64,000 nt of DNA from G963556115 sp963666605 (GTDB lineage: Bacteria > Planctomycetota > SZUA-567). Location of the stretch: contig OZ223208.1 in NCBI GenBank assembly GCA_965140405.1, positions 2,046,001-2,110,000 on the forward strand, read 5' to 3'. A program made the translations under genes and the position numbers. Below, in pieces: positions 24,841 to 32,459 of the stretch; the first letter of the stretch is position 1, and the number at the start of each line of letters is the position of its first letter. A model generated the notes under the pieces. That model searched no databases and was not told the origin of the DNA. It saw only the letters and a program-made list of their open reading frames with translations.

Positions 24841-26469
24841 TCAAGCATTAATAGCGTTAAGTACAGAGGCAATCTTTCTACTTAAGTCTCCTGCTTTGTA
24901 AGGCTTTTCTAAAAATCCAGCAAGTCCATGCTTGAGAAGTTCATCAATAGTAGAATCTGCGGAATATCCCGAAACTGCAATTACAGGGATATTAGGGTTG
25001 AGCTCCTGTAGAGTGTAGAAACAGTCTGCACTACTCATATTAGGCATGACCATATCAAGTAATACGACGTCAGGTGTTTCTTTGATAAATGCCTCAATAC
25101 CACGAAGTCCATCTTCTGCAGTAACAACCTCGTAACCAAGTGTGCCAAGCATGATCTTCCCAACATACCTGAGCACCTCTTCATCGTCAATTAAGAGAAT
25201 TTTTCCTGTACCTTGTACCTCGCTCTCATTGTCTGAAGTGTCAAGTGGCGTATCTTGTGTTGTTAGTGGTAGGAATATACTGAAAGTCGTCCCTAAACCT
25301 GGAGTGCTGTCAACATCTATAAAACCACTATGTCTTTTGATTGCACCGTACACAGCAGAGAGTCCTAGACCAGTACCCTTTCCAATTTCTTTAGTAGTAA
25401 AAAAAGGTTCAAAGATATGTTGTCTTAATTCATCCTCCATACCAAATCCTGTATCAGAGATAGTAATACAAATACATCCATCAGGTGGTACTCTGAATGT
25501 ATCAGGAATATTTAGGCCTTCTGGTGAGCGGTTATCTGTGATAATTGTAAGCGTTCCGCCTTCTGGCATGGCATCTCGTGCATTTAGTGACATATTGATG
25601 ACTATGTTTTCTATTTGAGATAAGTCACCTAATATTAGATCATTATCTGCATTTAGTTTTACATCAAAATCAAATTTGCTTGCAATACTTCTTCTTAGGA
25701 TCTCTTCAGCATTGTGAATTGCTTTATGTATATGTATAGTATGCTGTTTGATGGTGCCTTTGCGTGAAAAAGATAGCAGCTGCCTTGTGAGATTTCCTGC
25801 GGTGTGGGCTGCTTTTAGAATTACTTGTGAAAGCTTTTTTACCTTGTCATTGCCATTTGATATAGTATTGATAATTTCAGCAGATCCAATAATTCCTGAA
25901 AGCATATTGTTAAAGTCATGCGCTACTCCTCCTGCAAGTTGCCCCATGGCTTCCATTTTTTGACTATGTACCAATTGTTCTTCTAGGTGTTTTCTTGATG
26001 ATATATCACGAACTGAGGCTATGACACATTCTTGACCTCCAATTGTAGCACTCTTCAGAATGACATCGCACCAAAAGAGGCTTCCATCTTTTCTTTTACT
26101 CATCCATTCAAAGTTTTGCTCCCCTGAAGCGATAGCCTTGTCAATGTAACTTAATGCATTTTTAGAGGTGTAAGGTGGTTCACCACTACAAAGCTCTTCA
26201 AAATTTAATCCTAGGATTTCTTTGGTAGTATAGCCGAACATTTGGCACACTTGCTTATTAATGTCGATAATTTTATAGGTTTTGGCATCGTGTATAAACA
26301 ACGCATCAGCAGTTGCGTTGAAGATTGCTTTATAGCGCGTACGTGATTCTTCTAGCTCTCGCATTTTTTTGCGCAGCTCGGGGTAATAATTTTTACGTAA
26401 TGATGATTCCCCGAGTCCGAGCAATTTATTACGATATTCCTCGTGTCTATCTTGAGGGTTAGAAGGCAT
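24841..26469 (-). CDS. Hybrid sensor histidine kinase: PAS, HisKA, HATPase, receiver
   Basis: A 542-residue cytosolic hybrid kinase with no membrane segment. A PAS domain spans about 45-165 (FNATADALFIHD, then RDISSRK). The HisKA H-box is GGVAHDFNNML (about 178-188). The HATPase domain has NMSLNARDAM (N-box), DTGFGM (G1) and GKGTGLGLSAVYG (G2). A receiver domain follows at about 420-540 (LLIDDEE, LLDMVMP with the phospho-acceptor Asp, AVSGYS, and Lys in LEKPYKA). The final output is not visible; a separate phosphotransfer protein is probably needed. The ATG at 26469 follows AGGGA by about 9 nt; a TTG 6 nt earlier is the alternative. It overlaps the upstream iron alcohol dehydrogenase by 11 nt, which implies cotranscription. 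Confidence 0.9.
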   Translation of the reverse strand: MPSNPQDRHEEYRNKLLGLGESSLRKNYYPELRKKMRELEESRTRYKAIFNATADALFIHDAKTYKIIDINKQVCQMFGYTTKEILGLNFEELCSGEPPYTSKNALSYIDKAIASGEQNFEWMSKRKDGSLFWCDVILKSATIGGQECVIASVRDISSRKHLEEQLVHSQKMEAMGQLAGGVAHDFNNMLSGIIGSAEIINTISNGNDKVKKLSQVILKAAHTAGNLTRQLLSFSRKGTIKQHTIHIHKAIHNAEEILRRSIASKFDFDVKLNADNDLILGDLSQIENIVINMSLNARDAMPEGGTLTIITDNRSPEGLNIPDTFRVPPDGCICITISDTGFGMEDELRQHIFEPFFTTKEIGKGTGLGLSAVYGAIKRHSGFIDVDSTPGLGTTFSIFLPLTTQDTPLDTSDNESEVQGTGKILLIDDEEVLRYVGKIMLGTLGYEVVTAEDGLRGIEAFIKETPDVVLLDMVMPNMSSADCFYTLQELNPNIPVIAVSGYSADSTIDELLKHGLAGFLEKPYKAGDLSRKIASVLNAINA

Positions 26470-27598
26470 TTTCAAATATCCCTATAATGTCATTAATGGT
26501 CGGTAATCTGGGATTTGTTGCCATACAGGCGTCTTGTAAAGCTACTTGGGATAAAGCTTCAAAATCGTCTCTGGATACCCCGAATTGTGAGAGTGTCTTT
26601 GTAACGCCAACCGAGTGCATCAGATCCTTAATATGGTTTACTATTGTTTCACTACTTTGTCTCTGGTTTGGTGCGATTAATTGACAAGCCAAATTGTACT
26701 GTTCACTTGCCGCTGAGTAGTTGTAATTAATAACATGTGGAAGTAGAATTGCATTACATGCTCCGTGTGGTAAATCATAAAGTCCTCCCAATGCATGAGC
26801 CATAGCATGCACTGCTCCAAGGCTTGCATTAGAAAATGCTAAACCTGCATGTAGGCTTCCTAGCATCATTCCGCTACGAGCTTCGATATCTTCACCATTG
26901 TCATAAGCATCTTTCAAGGTCAGAGATATCAATCGAATTGATTCTACTGCATGTAGGTCTGTTATAGAGGAAGATGCATTAGATACAAGTGCCTCGCAAG
27001 CGTGAGTCAAGGCATCTAGCCCAGTATTAGCTGTTAAAACCTGATCCATTGTTGTCGTAGTCAATGGATCTAGCAAAGATACATCAGGAACTAATGCTTT
27101 GCTAATAATTGCCATCTTTACTTGGCGAGTTGTGTCACCAATGATAGCAAACTGAGATACATCAGCCGACGCTCCTGATGTTGTAGGGATGCAAACTAAG
27201 GGAGGGCACGGTGATTCAATAGTATCAATACCCTCGTAATCGAGAATACTGCCACCATTATTAGCGATGATACCTATTCCTTTTGCGCAGTCAATTACAC
27301 TACCTCCACCAACCGCTACAATACCGTCACACTTATTTTCATTATAAGTTTCTACTCCAAGATGAATCTCATAATCCTTGGGATTTGGAGTTAGGTTCAT
27401 AAATAGTGAATGCTTGATAAGCGCCTCATCAAGTTCACTAAGGGTATCACTAGTCCACCCTGCATCGTAAACACCTTGATCTGAAACAACTAAAACATTA
27501 GTTAGTCCAAGGTTCTTTGCATACTGACCCACTCTAATTCGTGAATTACATCCAGTAATTAATTCTGGTGCTACAAATTTTCTCAAGTTTTTTAACAT
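26459..27598 (-). CDS. Iron-containing alcohol dehydrogenase
   Basis: The 379-residue enzyme of the group III (iron) alcohol dehydrogenase family oxidises alcohols or reduces aldehydes with NAD(P). It has AVGGGSVIDCAKG (about residue 91-103, nucleotide site), TTSGASADVS, DALTHACEAL (about 190-199) and AVHAMAHALGG followed by LPHGACNA. These supply the metal-binding Asp and three His. Candidate substrates include ethanol, 1,3-propanediol, butanol and lactaldehyde; none can be chosen. The ATG at 27598 has GGAGG about 8 nt upstream, better than the GTG/TTG options at 27613. Confidence 0.92.
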   Translation of the reverse strand: MLKNLRKFVAPELITGCNSRIRVGQYAKNLGLTNVLVVSDQGVYDAGWTSDTLSELDEALIKHSLFMNLTPNPKDYEIHLGVETYNENKCDGIVAVGGGSVIDCAKGIGIIANNGGSILDYEGIDTIESPCPPLVCIPTTSGASADVSQFAIIGDTTRQVKMAIISKALVPDVSLLDPLTTTTMDQVLTANTGLDALTHACEALVSNASSSITDLHAVESIRLISLTLKDAYDNGEDIEARSGMMLGSLHAGLAFSNASLGAVHAMAHALGGLYDLPHGACNAILLPHVINYNYSAASEQYNLACQLIAPNQRQSSETIVNHIKDLMHSVGVTKTLSQFGVSRDDFEALSQVALQDACMATNPRLPTINDIIGIFENAF

Positions 27599-28332
27599 AC
27601 TCACTTCCTCCATGATGAGGACGCATCAAACTGACACATAAAAAATTATACTACTCGTGTCTAAATCTGTCAATTTCTTTTTAAACTTAGTAGAATGGTC
27701 TGTATGAAATGTCAAATTATATAGTATTGCAAACTATATTGATATTGGGAAGCAGCCTTTATGGGGATTAATTAAATATATAAATTTATAAAAATATATT
27801 ATATGCCCAAATGAGTTTCTTGTGTAAGTGTTGATTATATGACTATTATTGAGTGGCTGTATAAGCTTGTTTATGATTGTATTATGTCACTTATAATAAG
27901 TAAAATTATCCTGTTATTTTGCAGTAATATGTAGTATCGTACTTTGCTTGTATTTAATTAATACTAATAGTTTTTTATATAGTGCAGTAATTGTTAAAAT
28001 TTTTTTTAGTGGTCAATTTTTACGTATGTGCTATAATTATTTTTTATTCTAACTAAAAACTAATGTTAATTTGCTTGCACTAAATTATTTTAACATCATA
28101 TTAACTATTTTGTATCTATCTTTATTTTGCAAGAGTATGTAATGTACTTGTACATTACTAAATAAACTGTTTGTGCGGTTGTGGTAGAATTATATAGTAA
28201 ATAGCTTATTTTTGAATGTAATACATCTTGTTTATAGTATCTATATTCAAATTTTCATAATTGTTGTTGTCGTTGTTGTATTTTTTCTTTAAGCCAATTA
28301 GGTAAAAATTGGCTACATGTGAAGGAGAATAT
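27599..28332. other. Long AT-rich intergenic region, 734 bp
   Basis: Divergent region between the dehydrogenase (-) and a chemoreceptor gene (+). It holds no ORF with a ribosome-binding site. It contains a perfect inverted repeat at 28139-28158, an extended -10-like TGCTATAAT around 28029-28037, and a T/G-rich leader just before the chemoreceptor. Otherwise nothing is recognised. Confidence 0.5.
28139..28158. promoter_or_regulatory. Perfect 9-bp inverted repeat, operator-like
   Basis: GTAATGTAC (28139-28147), TT, then GTACATTAC (28150-28158). It lies 175 bp upstream of the chemoreceptor start. The short spacer and lack of a T-run fit a dimeric regulator site better than a terminator. The regulator is unknown. 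Confidence 0.4.
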
Positions 28333-30684
28333 ATGAGTTTTAAATCGATACAAGTTAAGATTGCTGTTATTGCAGGGTTGTGTCTGATTATTGTGGCTGG
28401 CTTATTAGTTGGATATAATTTAGTTTCTGCTTCAAACACTCAAGTTTATACTCTTGAAAATGTTTCAAAACTAGAGGAGCGAAATAGCTTGGCTAGCCTT
28501 ACTACTCTAGCGAATGAGCAGGCTGGAGTAGTTAAATCAGAATTTGAGCTTGCGTTGGATGCGGCTAGAAATATGGCTAGTGCATTCGAAGTTTCGAAAA
28601 TGGATAGTGGTGATAAAGTACCTCTTAAGCTTGAGCGTGATCATATTAATGCTATTCTAAAAAATGTACTTGAGAATAACCCTGACTTTAATGGTACCTA
28701 CTCGTGCTGGGAGCCTAATGCTCTTGACGGGCGTGATGCTGAATTTAAAACAGGTAAAGATGGTAATAATAAAGATACTGGACGCTTCACTCCATATTGG
28801 AACCGTGATTCTAATGGTAATATTGCAGTTCAGCCACTAGTTGAGTATGATACCATGGAAAAGCACCCTAATGGAGTACTCAAAGGAGGCTGGTATATCG
28901 GACCATCAAAAGATCATATTGAAAGTGTTCTTGATCCTCTTCCATATATTGTTCAAGGAAAGAAAGTATATTTGGCAACGATGTCTGTGCCTATCATGGT
29001 AGATGGTAAGTTCTATGGTGTTGCTGGTGCTGATTATGATCTTAGTTTTGCACAAAAATTGGCTGTTGAAGCGGACAAAGGTCTTTTTGACGGTAAGGGT
29101 GAGTTTACCATTATTAGTAATATGGGGCTAATTGTGGCTGATAGTGAAAAACCTGAGTTTATTGGTGAGCACTTGAAAAATTTGATACCTGATGGGTGGG
29201 AGGCAATACTTGCCGATATCCAAGCTGGTAAGGAAGGGGCAAGCTTTGATGGTAATGGTTTGGCTGTCGCGTTTGGTCCTATTACTCTTGGTCGAACTGG
29301 AAAGCCTTGGTCGGTGCTTATTAAAGTTCCTAAGGATATTATTTTGGCTGAAGTACACGCGTTAGGCAATGAGCTTACTGCACGTCAGCATGAGAGCACT
29401 ATCTGGCAAGCAATAGTTAGCTTGGTAGTTACACTGCTAGCCATTATTGCACTATGGTTAGCTGCTGGTGGTATCGCTAGGCCAATAAAGCAAGCTGCTC
29501 TTATGGCTGATAGTATCCGTGAAGGTGATTTCAGCCAGCGATTAACTATATCTAGTAAGGATGAGGTAGGGCAGTTGGGAGTATCACTAAATGGTATGGC
29601 TGATAGTCTTCAAAAGGCTGTCATGGTTGCTGATAAAATTGCTAACAACAATCTAGATGTAGAGGTCTCGCTTGCATCTGATCATGATCAATTGGGACTT
29701 GCGCTTCAGAAAATGGCAATAAATTTGAATAGCGTACTAAACTTGGTGCAGGCTACAGGAGAGGAGATAGCTAATGGTGCTTCGCAATCTTCAGATGCCA
29801 GTCAGTCACTATCTCAAGCAACTACACAGTCTGCAGCTTCTCTTGAAGAGATCACCGCTTCTATTTCAGAGATTGGCTCGCAGACAAACCAGAATTCTGA
29901 AAATGCCCAGCAGGCCAACACTCTTGCTTCAGCTGCTCGTGACTCTGCAGCTACTGGTGGACAACGTATGGAAGAGATGAACGCAGCTATGCAGAACCTC
30001 AATGAATCGGCTGAGAAGATCGCAAAAATTATCAAGGTAATTGATGAGATCGCCTTCCAGACCAATCTACTTGCTCTTAATGCTGCGGTTGAAGCGGCGC
30101 GTGCTGGTAGTTATGGTAAGGGGTTTGCTGTTGTTGCTGAAGAAGTTCGTAATCTCGCTGGGCGTAGTGCTAAGGCAGCAGAGGAAACTGCTGTGCTCCT
30201 AGAGAGTAATGGTGAGCTTGTTACTAAAGCTAATTCAATTGCGAAGCACACAGGTGAAGCTCTTGGTGAAATTGTTGATGGTATCACGAAGGCTGCTGAT
30301 CTTGTGGGAGAAATTGCTTCAGCTAGTGCCGAACAGGCACACGGAGTTGCACAAATTAGTCAGGGGTTGACACAGATCGAGTCTGCTACTCAGCAGAATA
30401 CTGCCAACGCTGAAGAAACTGCCTCTGTATCACAAGAGCTTTCTGGACAGGCGCAAGTGCTTCATGAAATTTTATCAAAGTTTGAGCTTAAAAAGACTAG
30501 AGGTGATAAGAAGCAGCTTACTCAAAAATTTGATAAAACTTCTTCTCATACTTCTAATGAATGGCCTGAAAATACCCATTCTCAGGTAAGTTCTCAGCAG
30601 AAAGTGAATAAAAGTTTGGCTCCACAAATGATTAGCCCGCGTGATGAAATTAAACTGGATGACGATGAATTTGGTAAATTCTAG
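28333..30684 (+). CDS. Methyl-accepting chemotaxis protein with dCache sensor
   Basis: A 783-residue chemoreceptor. It has an N-terminal membrane helix (about 8-30), a periplasmic double-Cache sensor (about 40-340; the segments GKFYGVAGADYDLSF and SVPIMVDG are typical), and a second membrane helix (about 362-385). HAMP (about 390-440) is followed by the signalling domain with the highly conserved hairpin tip DEIAFQTNLLALNAAVEAARAG (split across about residue 573-594). Methylation-helix segments rich in Gln, Ser and Ala flank it. dCache sensors bind amino acids, purines or other small ligands. The tail ends DEFGKF without a CheR-docking pentapeptide. GAAGGAG precedes the ATG at 28333. A good terminator follows, and no che genes are next to it. 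Confidence 0.93.
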   Translation: MSFKSIQVKIAVIAGLCLIIVAGLLVGYNLVSASNTQVYTLENVSKLEERNSLASLTTLANEQAGVVKSEFELALDAARNMASAFEVSKMDSGDKVPLKLERDHINAILKNVLENNPDFNGTYSCWEPNALDGRDAEFKTGKDGNNKDTGRFTPYWNRDSNGNIAVQPLVEYDTMEKHPNGVLKGGWYIGPSKDHIESVLDPLPYIVQGKKVYLATMSVPIMVDGKFYGVAGADYDLSFAQKLAVEADKGLFDGKGEFTIISNMGLIVADSEKPEFIGEHLKNLIPDGWEAILADIQAGKEGASFDGNGLAVAFGPITLGRTGKPWSVLIKVPKDIILAEVHALGNELTARQHESTIWQAIVSLVVTLLAIIALWLAAGGIARPIKQAALMADSIREGDFSQRLTISSKDEVGQLGVSLNGMADSLQKAVMVADKIANNNLDVEVSLASDHDQLGLALQKMAINLNSVLNLVQATGEEIANGASQSSDASQSLSQATTQSAASLEEITASISEIGSQTNQNSENAQQANTLASAARDSAATGGQRMEEMNAAMQNLNESAEKIAKIIKVIDEIAFQTNLLALNAAVEAARAGSYGKGFAVVAEEVRNLAGRSAKAAEETAVLLESNGELVTKANSIAKHTGEALGEIVDGITKAADLVGEIASASAEQAHGVAQISQGLTQIESATQQNTANAEETASVSQELSGQAQVLHEILSKFELKKTRGDKKQLTQKFDKTSSHTSNEWPENTHSQVSSQQKVNKSLAPQMISPRDEIKLDDDEFGKF

Positions 30685-30726
30685 AATTTAAATTTTGTGT
30701 GTGAAGTTTTAAATAAATACTTCTAC

Positions 30727-30767
30727 GGCTATAGGGCTATCAAAAAGAACCCTATAGCCTTTTTTTA
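30727..30767 (+). terminator. Intrinsic terminator of the chemoreceptor gene
   Basis: Arms 30727-30736 and 30750-30759 pair perfectly (10 bp) and are followed by eight T. Confidence 0.88.
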
Positions 30768-30787
30768 TTCACATTATATATTTTACC

Positions 30788-30816
30788 TTGATCTTTAAGT
30801 CAACATGTGCTATTAT
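30788..30816 (+). promoter_or_regulatory. Putative promoter of the flavodoxin-ferredoxin gene
   Basis: TTGATC (30788-30793), 17-nt spacer, TATTAT (30811-30816) with an upstream TG (extended -10). It lies about 70 bp before the ATG at 30886. Confidence 0.5.
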
Positions 30817-30885
30817 ATTGATAGCATGCTACTGTATAGATAGTGAGATCGTTATAATATAAATTTTAATATTCGAGGATAGAAA

Positions 30886-31686
30886 ATGAAGATTCAGTTA
30901 ATTAAAATGGTATATTTTTCACCTACGGGGACAACAAAGTCGATTATTCAAGGTATTGGGGCTGGAATTAATCACAGCAGTATTGAGTTGGTTGATGTTA
31001 CCCAAAAAAGCGCACGAAGTAGTAATCTTGTATTATCAGAGAATGAATTGCTTATTATCGGTGTGCCGGTATACATGGGAAGAGTTCCTGCTGTTTTAAG
31101 TGAGTGGTTACATGCAATCAAAGCTAATCATACCCCAGTGGTCTGTGTTGTTGTTTATGGTAATAGAGCGTATGACGATGCTCTTCTTGAATTAAGAGAT
31201 ATTCTTGTAGATCAAGGTTGTAAGCCTGTTGCGTGTGCTGCATTTGTTGGAGAGCATTCTTTTTCAAGTTCAGAAGTTCCAACAGCTCACGGGCGTCCTG
31301 ACAAAAGTGACTATTGTATAGCAGAGCAATTTGGTATGAAAATTAATGATATATTACAATGCCTTGAGGCAGGAGGGGATATCTCTGACATTGCTATACC
31401 TGGCAACACCCCTTACGGCGGAGTAACTAAACTTTGGAATGTTGACTTTATTGCAGTAGGTGAGGGGTGTACGGAATGTGGAGTATGTTCATCGACATGT
31501 CCTGTAGAGGCGATTGATTATAACTGCAGTAGTTCTATTGATATTGAAAAATGTATTACATGTTGCGCGTGTATAAAGAGTTGTCCACAAAATGTCAGAA
31601 CAGTAAAACCTGGTCCTGTTAAAGATGCGACAATTCGCTTGAATAATTTATATAGTGAACGAAAAGAACCGAAATTATTTTTGTAA
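30886..31686 (+). CDS. EFR1-type flavodoxin/4Fe-4S ferredoxin fusion
   Basis: The 266-residue protein joins a flavodoxin-like FMN domain (about 1-170; phosphate loop FSPTGTTKS at 11-19) to a ferredoxin domain with two 4Fe-4S motifs: CTECGVCSSTCP (about 199-210) and CITCCACIKSCP (about 225-236). This is the EFR1 family layout. It is a cytosolic electron carrier or reductase of anaerobes. The next gene, a HxlR-type regulator that often controls redox genes, follows after 65 bp on the same strand and may be cotranscribed. Confidence 0.9.
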   Translation: MKIQLIKMVYFSPTGTTKSIIQGIGAGINHSSIELVDVTQKSARSSNLVLSENELLIIGVPVYMGRVPAVLSEWLHAIKANHTPVVCVVVYGNRAYDDALLELRDILVDQGCKPVACAAFVGEHSFSSSEVPTAHGRPDKSDYCIAEQFGMKINDILQCLEAGGDISDIAIPGNTPYGGVTKLWNVDFIAVGEGCTECGVCSSTCPVEAIDYNCSSSIDIEKCITCCACIKSCPQNVRTVKPGPVKDATIRLNNLYSERKEPKLFL

Positions 31687-31751
31687 TTTGAGTGTATTAC
31701 TTTGTTCTTTAAAGATTAATTAGTGTAATGTATGCAATCTAAGGGGTGAAT

Positions 31752-32093
31752 ATGGTAATTCCAATTCCTGGAAGACCTGTTAGAGGTTCATCTACTGGTG
31801 TTCCAATAATGGCTTTGTTTGATTTGCTTGGTAGAACCTGGGCACTAGGAGTATTATGGCAACTACAGGGCGGCTCTTGTACCTTTAGGCAGTTACAGGA
31901 GAAGTGTGAGTCTATCTCACCTTCTGTTTTAAATAGCAGAATAAAGGATTTGAGAGATGCTAAAGTTGTAGAAAGAACGCTTGACGGTTATACTTTGACA
32001 GAACGAGGCCATAGGCTTATCAAAATAATAAAGCCATTTGGTGATTGGTCCCGTGAATGGGCAAAAGAGGAGTTTGATTATACAGATTTTTAA
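31752..32093 (+). CDS. HxlR-family winged-helix transcriptional regulator
   Basis: The 113-residue DNA-binding protein has the HxlR layout: a short N-terminus, LLGRTWALGVLWQL (the helix usually reading GKWTLLIL), the recognition helix in SPSVLNSRIKDLRDA, and the wing YTLTERG. HxlR proteins act as dimeric repressors or activators, often of redox or detoxification genes. No cysteine lies at the usual redox-sensing position. AAGGGG precedes the ATG at 31752; a GTG 6 nt upstream is less likely. Its likely target is the flavodoxin-ferredoxin gene just upstream. Confidence 0.87.
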   Translation: MVIPIPGRPVRGSSTGVPIMALFDLLGRTWALGVLWQLQGGSCTFRQLQEKCESISPSVLNSRIKDLRDAKVVERTLDGYTLTERGHRLIKIIKPFGDWSREWAKEEFDYTDF

Positions 32094-32137
32094 TAATTGT
32101 AAATTGATACTCTTTATGGTGAATATGGTACCGATGT

Positions 32138-32169
32138 GTGATGTAAGATTATACGTAATCTTACATCAC
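32138..32169 (+). terminator. Intrinsic terminator after the HxlR gene
   Basis: Arms 32138-32151 and 32156-32169 pair perfectly (14 bp, 4-nt loop). It may also act on the opposite strand, where it covers the end of the decayed frame at 32169-32459. Confidence 0.8.
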
Positions 32170-32459
32170 TATTGATAATATGTAAATGTAAACTCAATAT
32201 TTGTCTCGTCACCAGTATTGGCATCAGTAAAGTAGTAATACACCATAGATACCGCAAATCCCATAGCAAGTATCGTTCTGACACTCTCGAACCTAATCGC
32301 TTCCCATGACGTTAGGGCAAAACCTGTATCTTTAGAGTTTATTCCACCGATAAAATATGATAGAGGCTATTTAAGTGTTGGGCGAAATGGGACTTCACTC
32401 GCTTTTGTCGGTGCAAATAGAACTTCTCCGAGATCGATTATGGAGCTATCTCTAGTCAT
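32169..32459 (-). pseudogene. Decayed or interrupted small gene downstream of the chemoreceptor
   Basis: On the minus strand an ATG at 32459-32457 overlaps the chemoreceptor stop (ATGACTAG). It opens a frame of 30 codons to a TAG at 32369-32367; the same frame then stays open for 65 codons to a TAG at 32171-32169. The stretch is GC-richer than its surroundings and reads like protein (SWEAIRFESVRTILAMGF, then VYYYFTDANTGDETNIEF). The alternating C-terminal strands recall an outer-membrane or beta-rich protein, but I cannot name it. A single amber codon would explain the break. Two small independent ORFs or no gene at all remain possible. Confidence 0.4.

Noticed and set aside
28589..30065. Several antisense ORFs inside the chemoreceptor gene
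   Set aside because: They lie wholly within a well-supported coding region and have no ribosome-binding sites or motifs of their own.
24289..32459. Pyrrolysine or other TAG recoding, suggested by two genes with in-frame TAG
   Set aside because: TAG is the ordinary stop of many genes here (for example those ending at 1665, 4315, 4383, 6076, 6495, 7593 and 9375). Read-through would extend them into terminators or neighbours. Point mutation or sequencing error is simpler.
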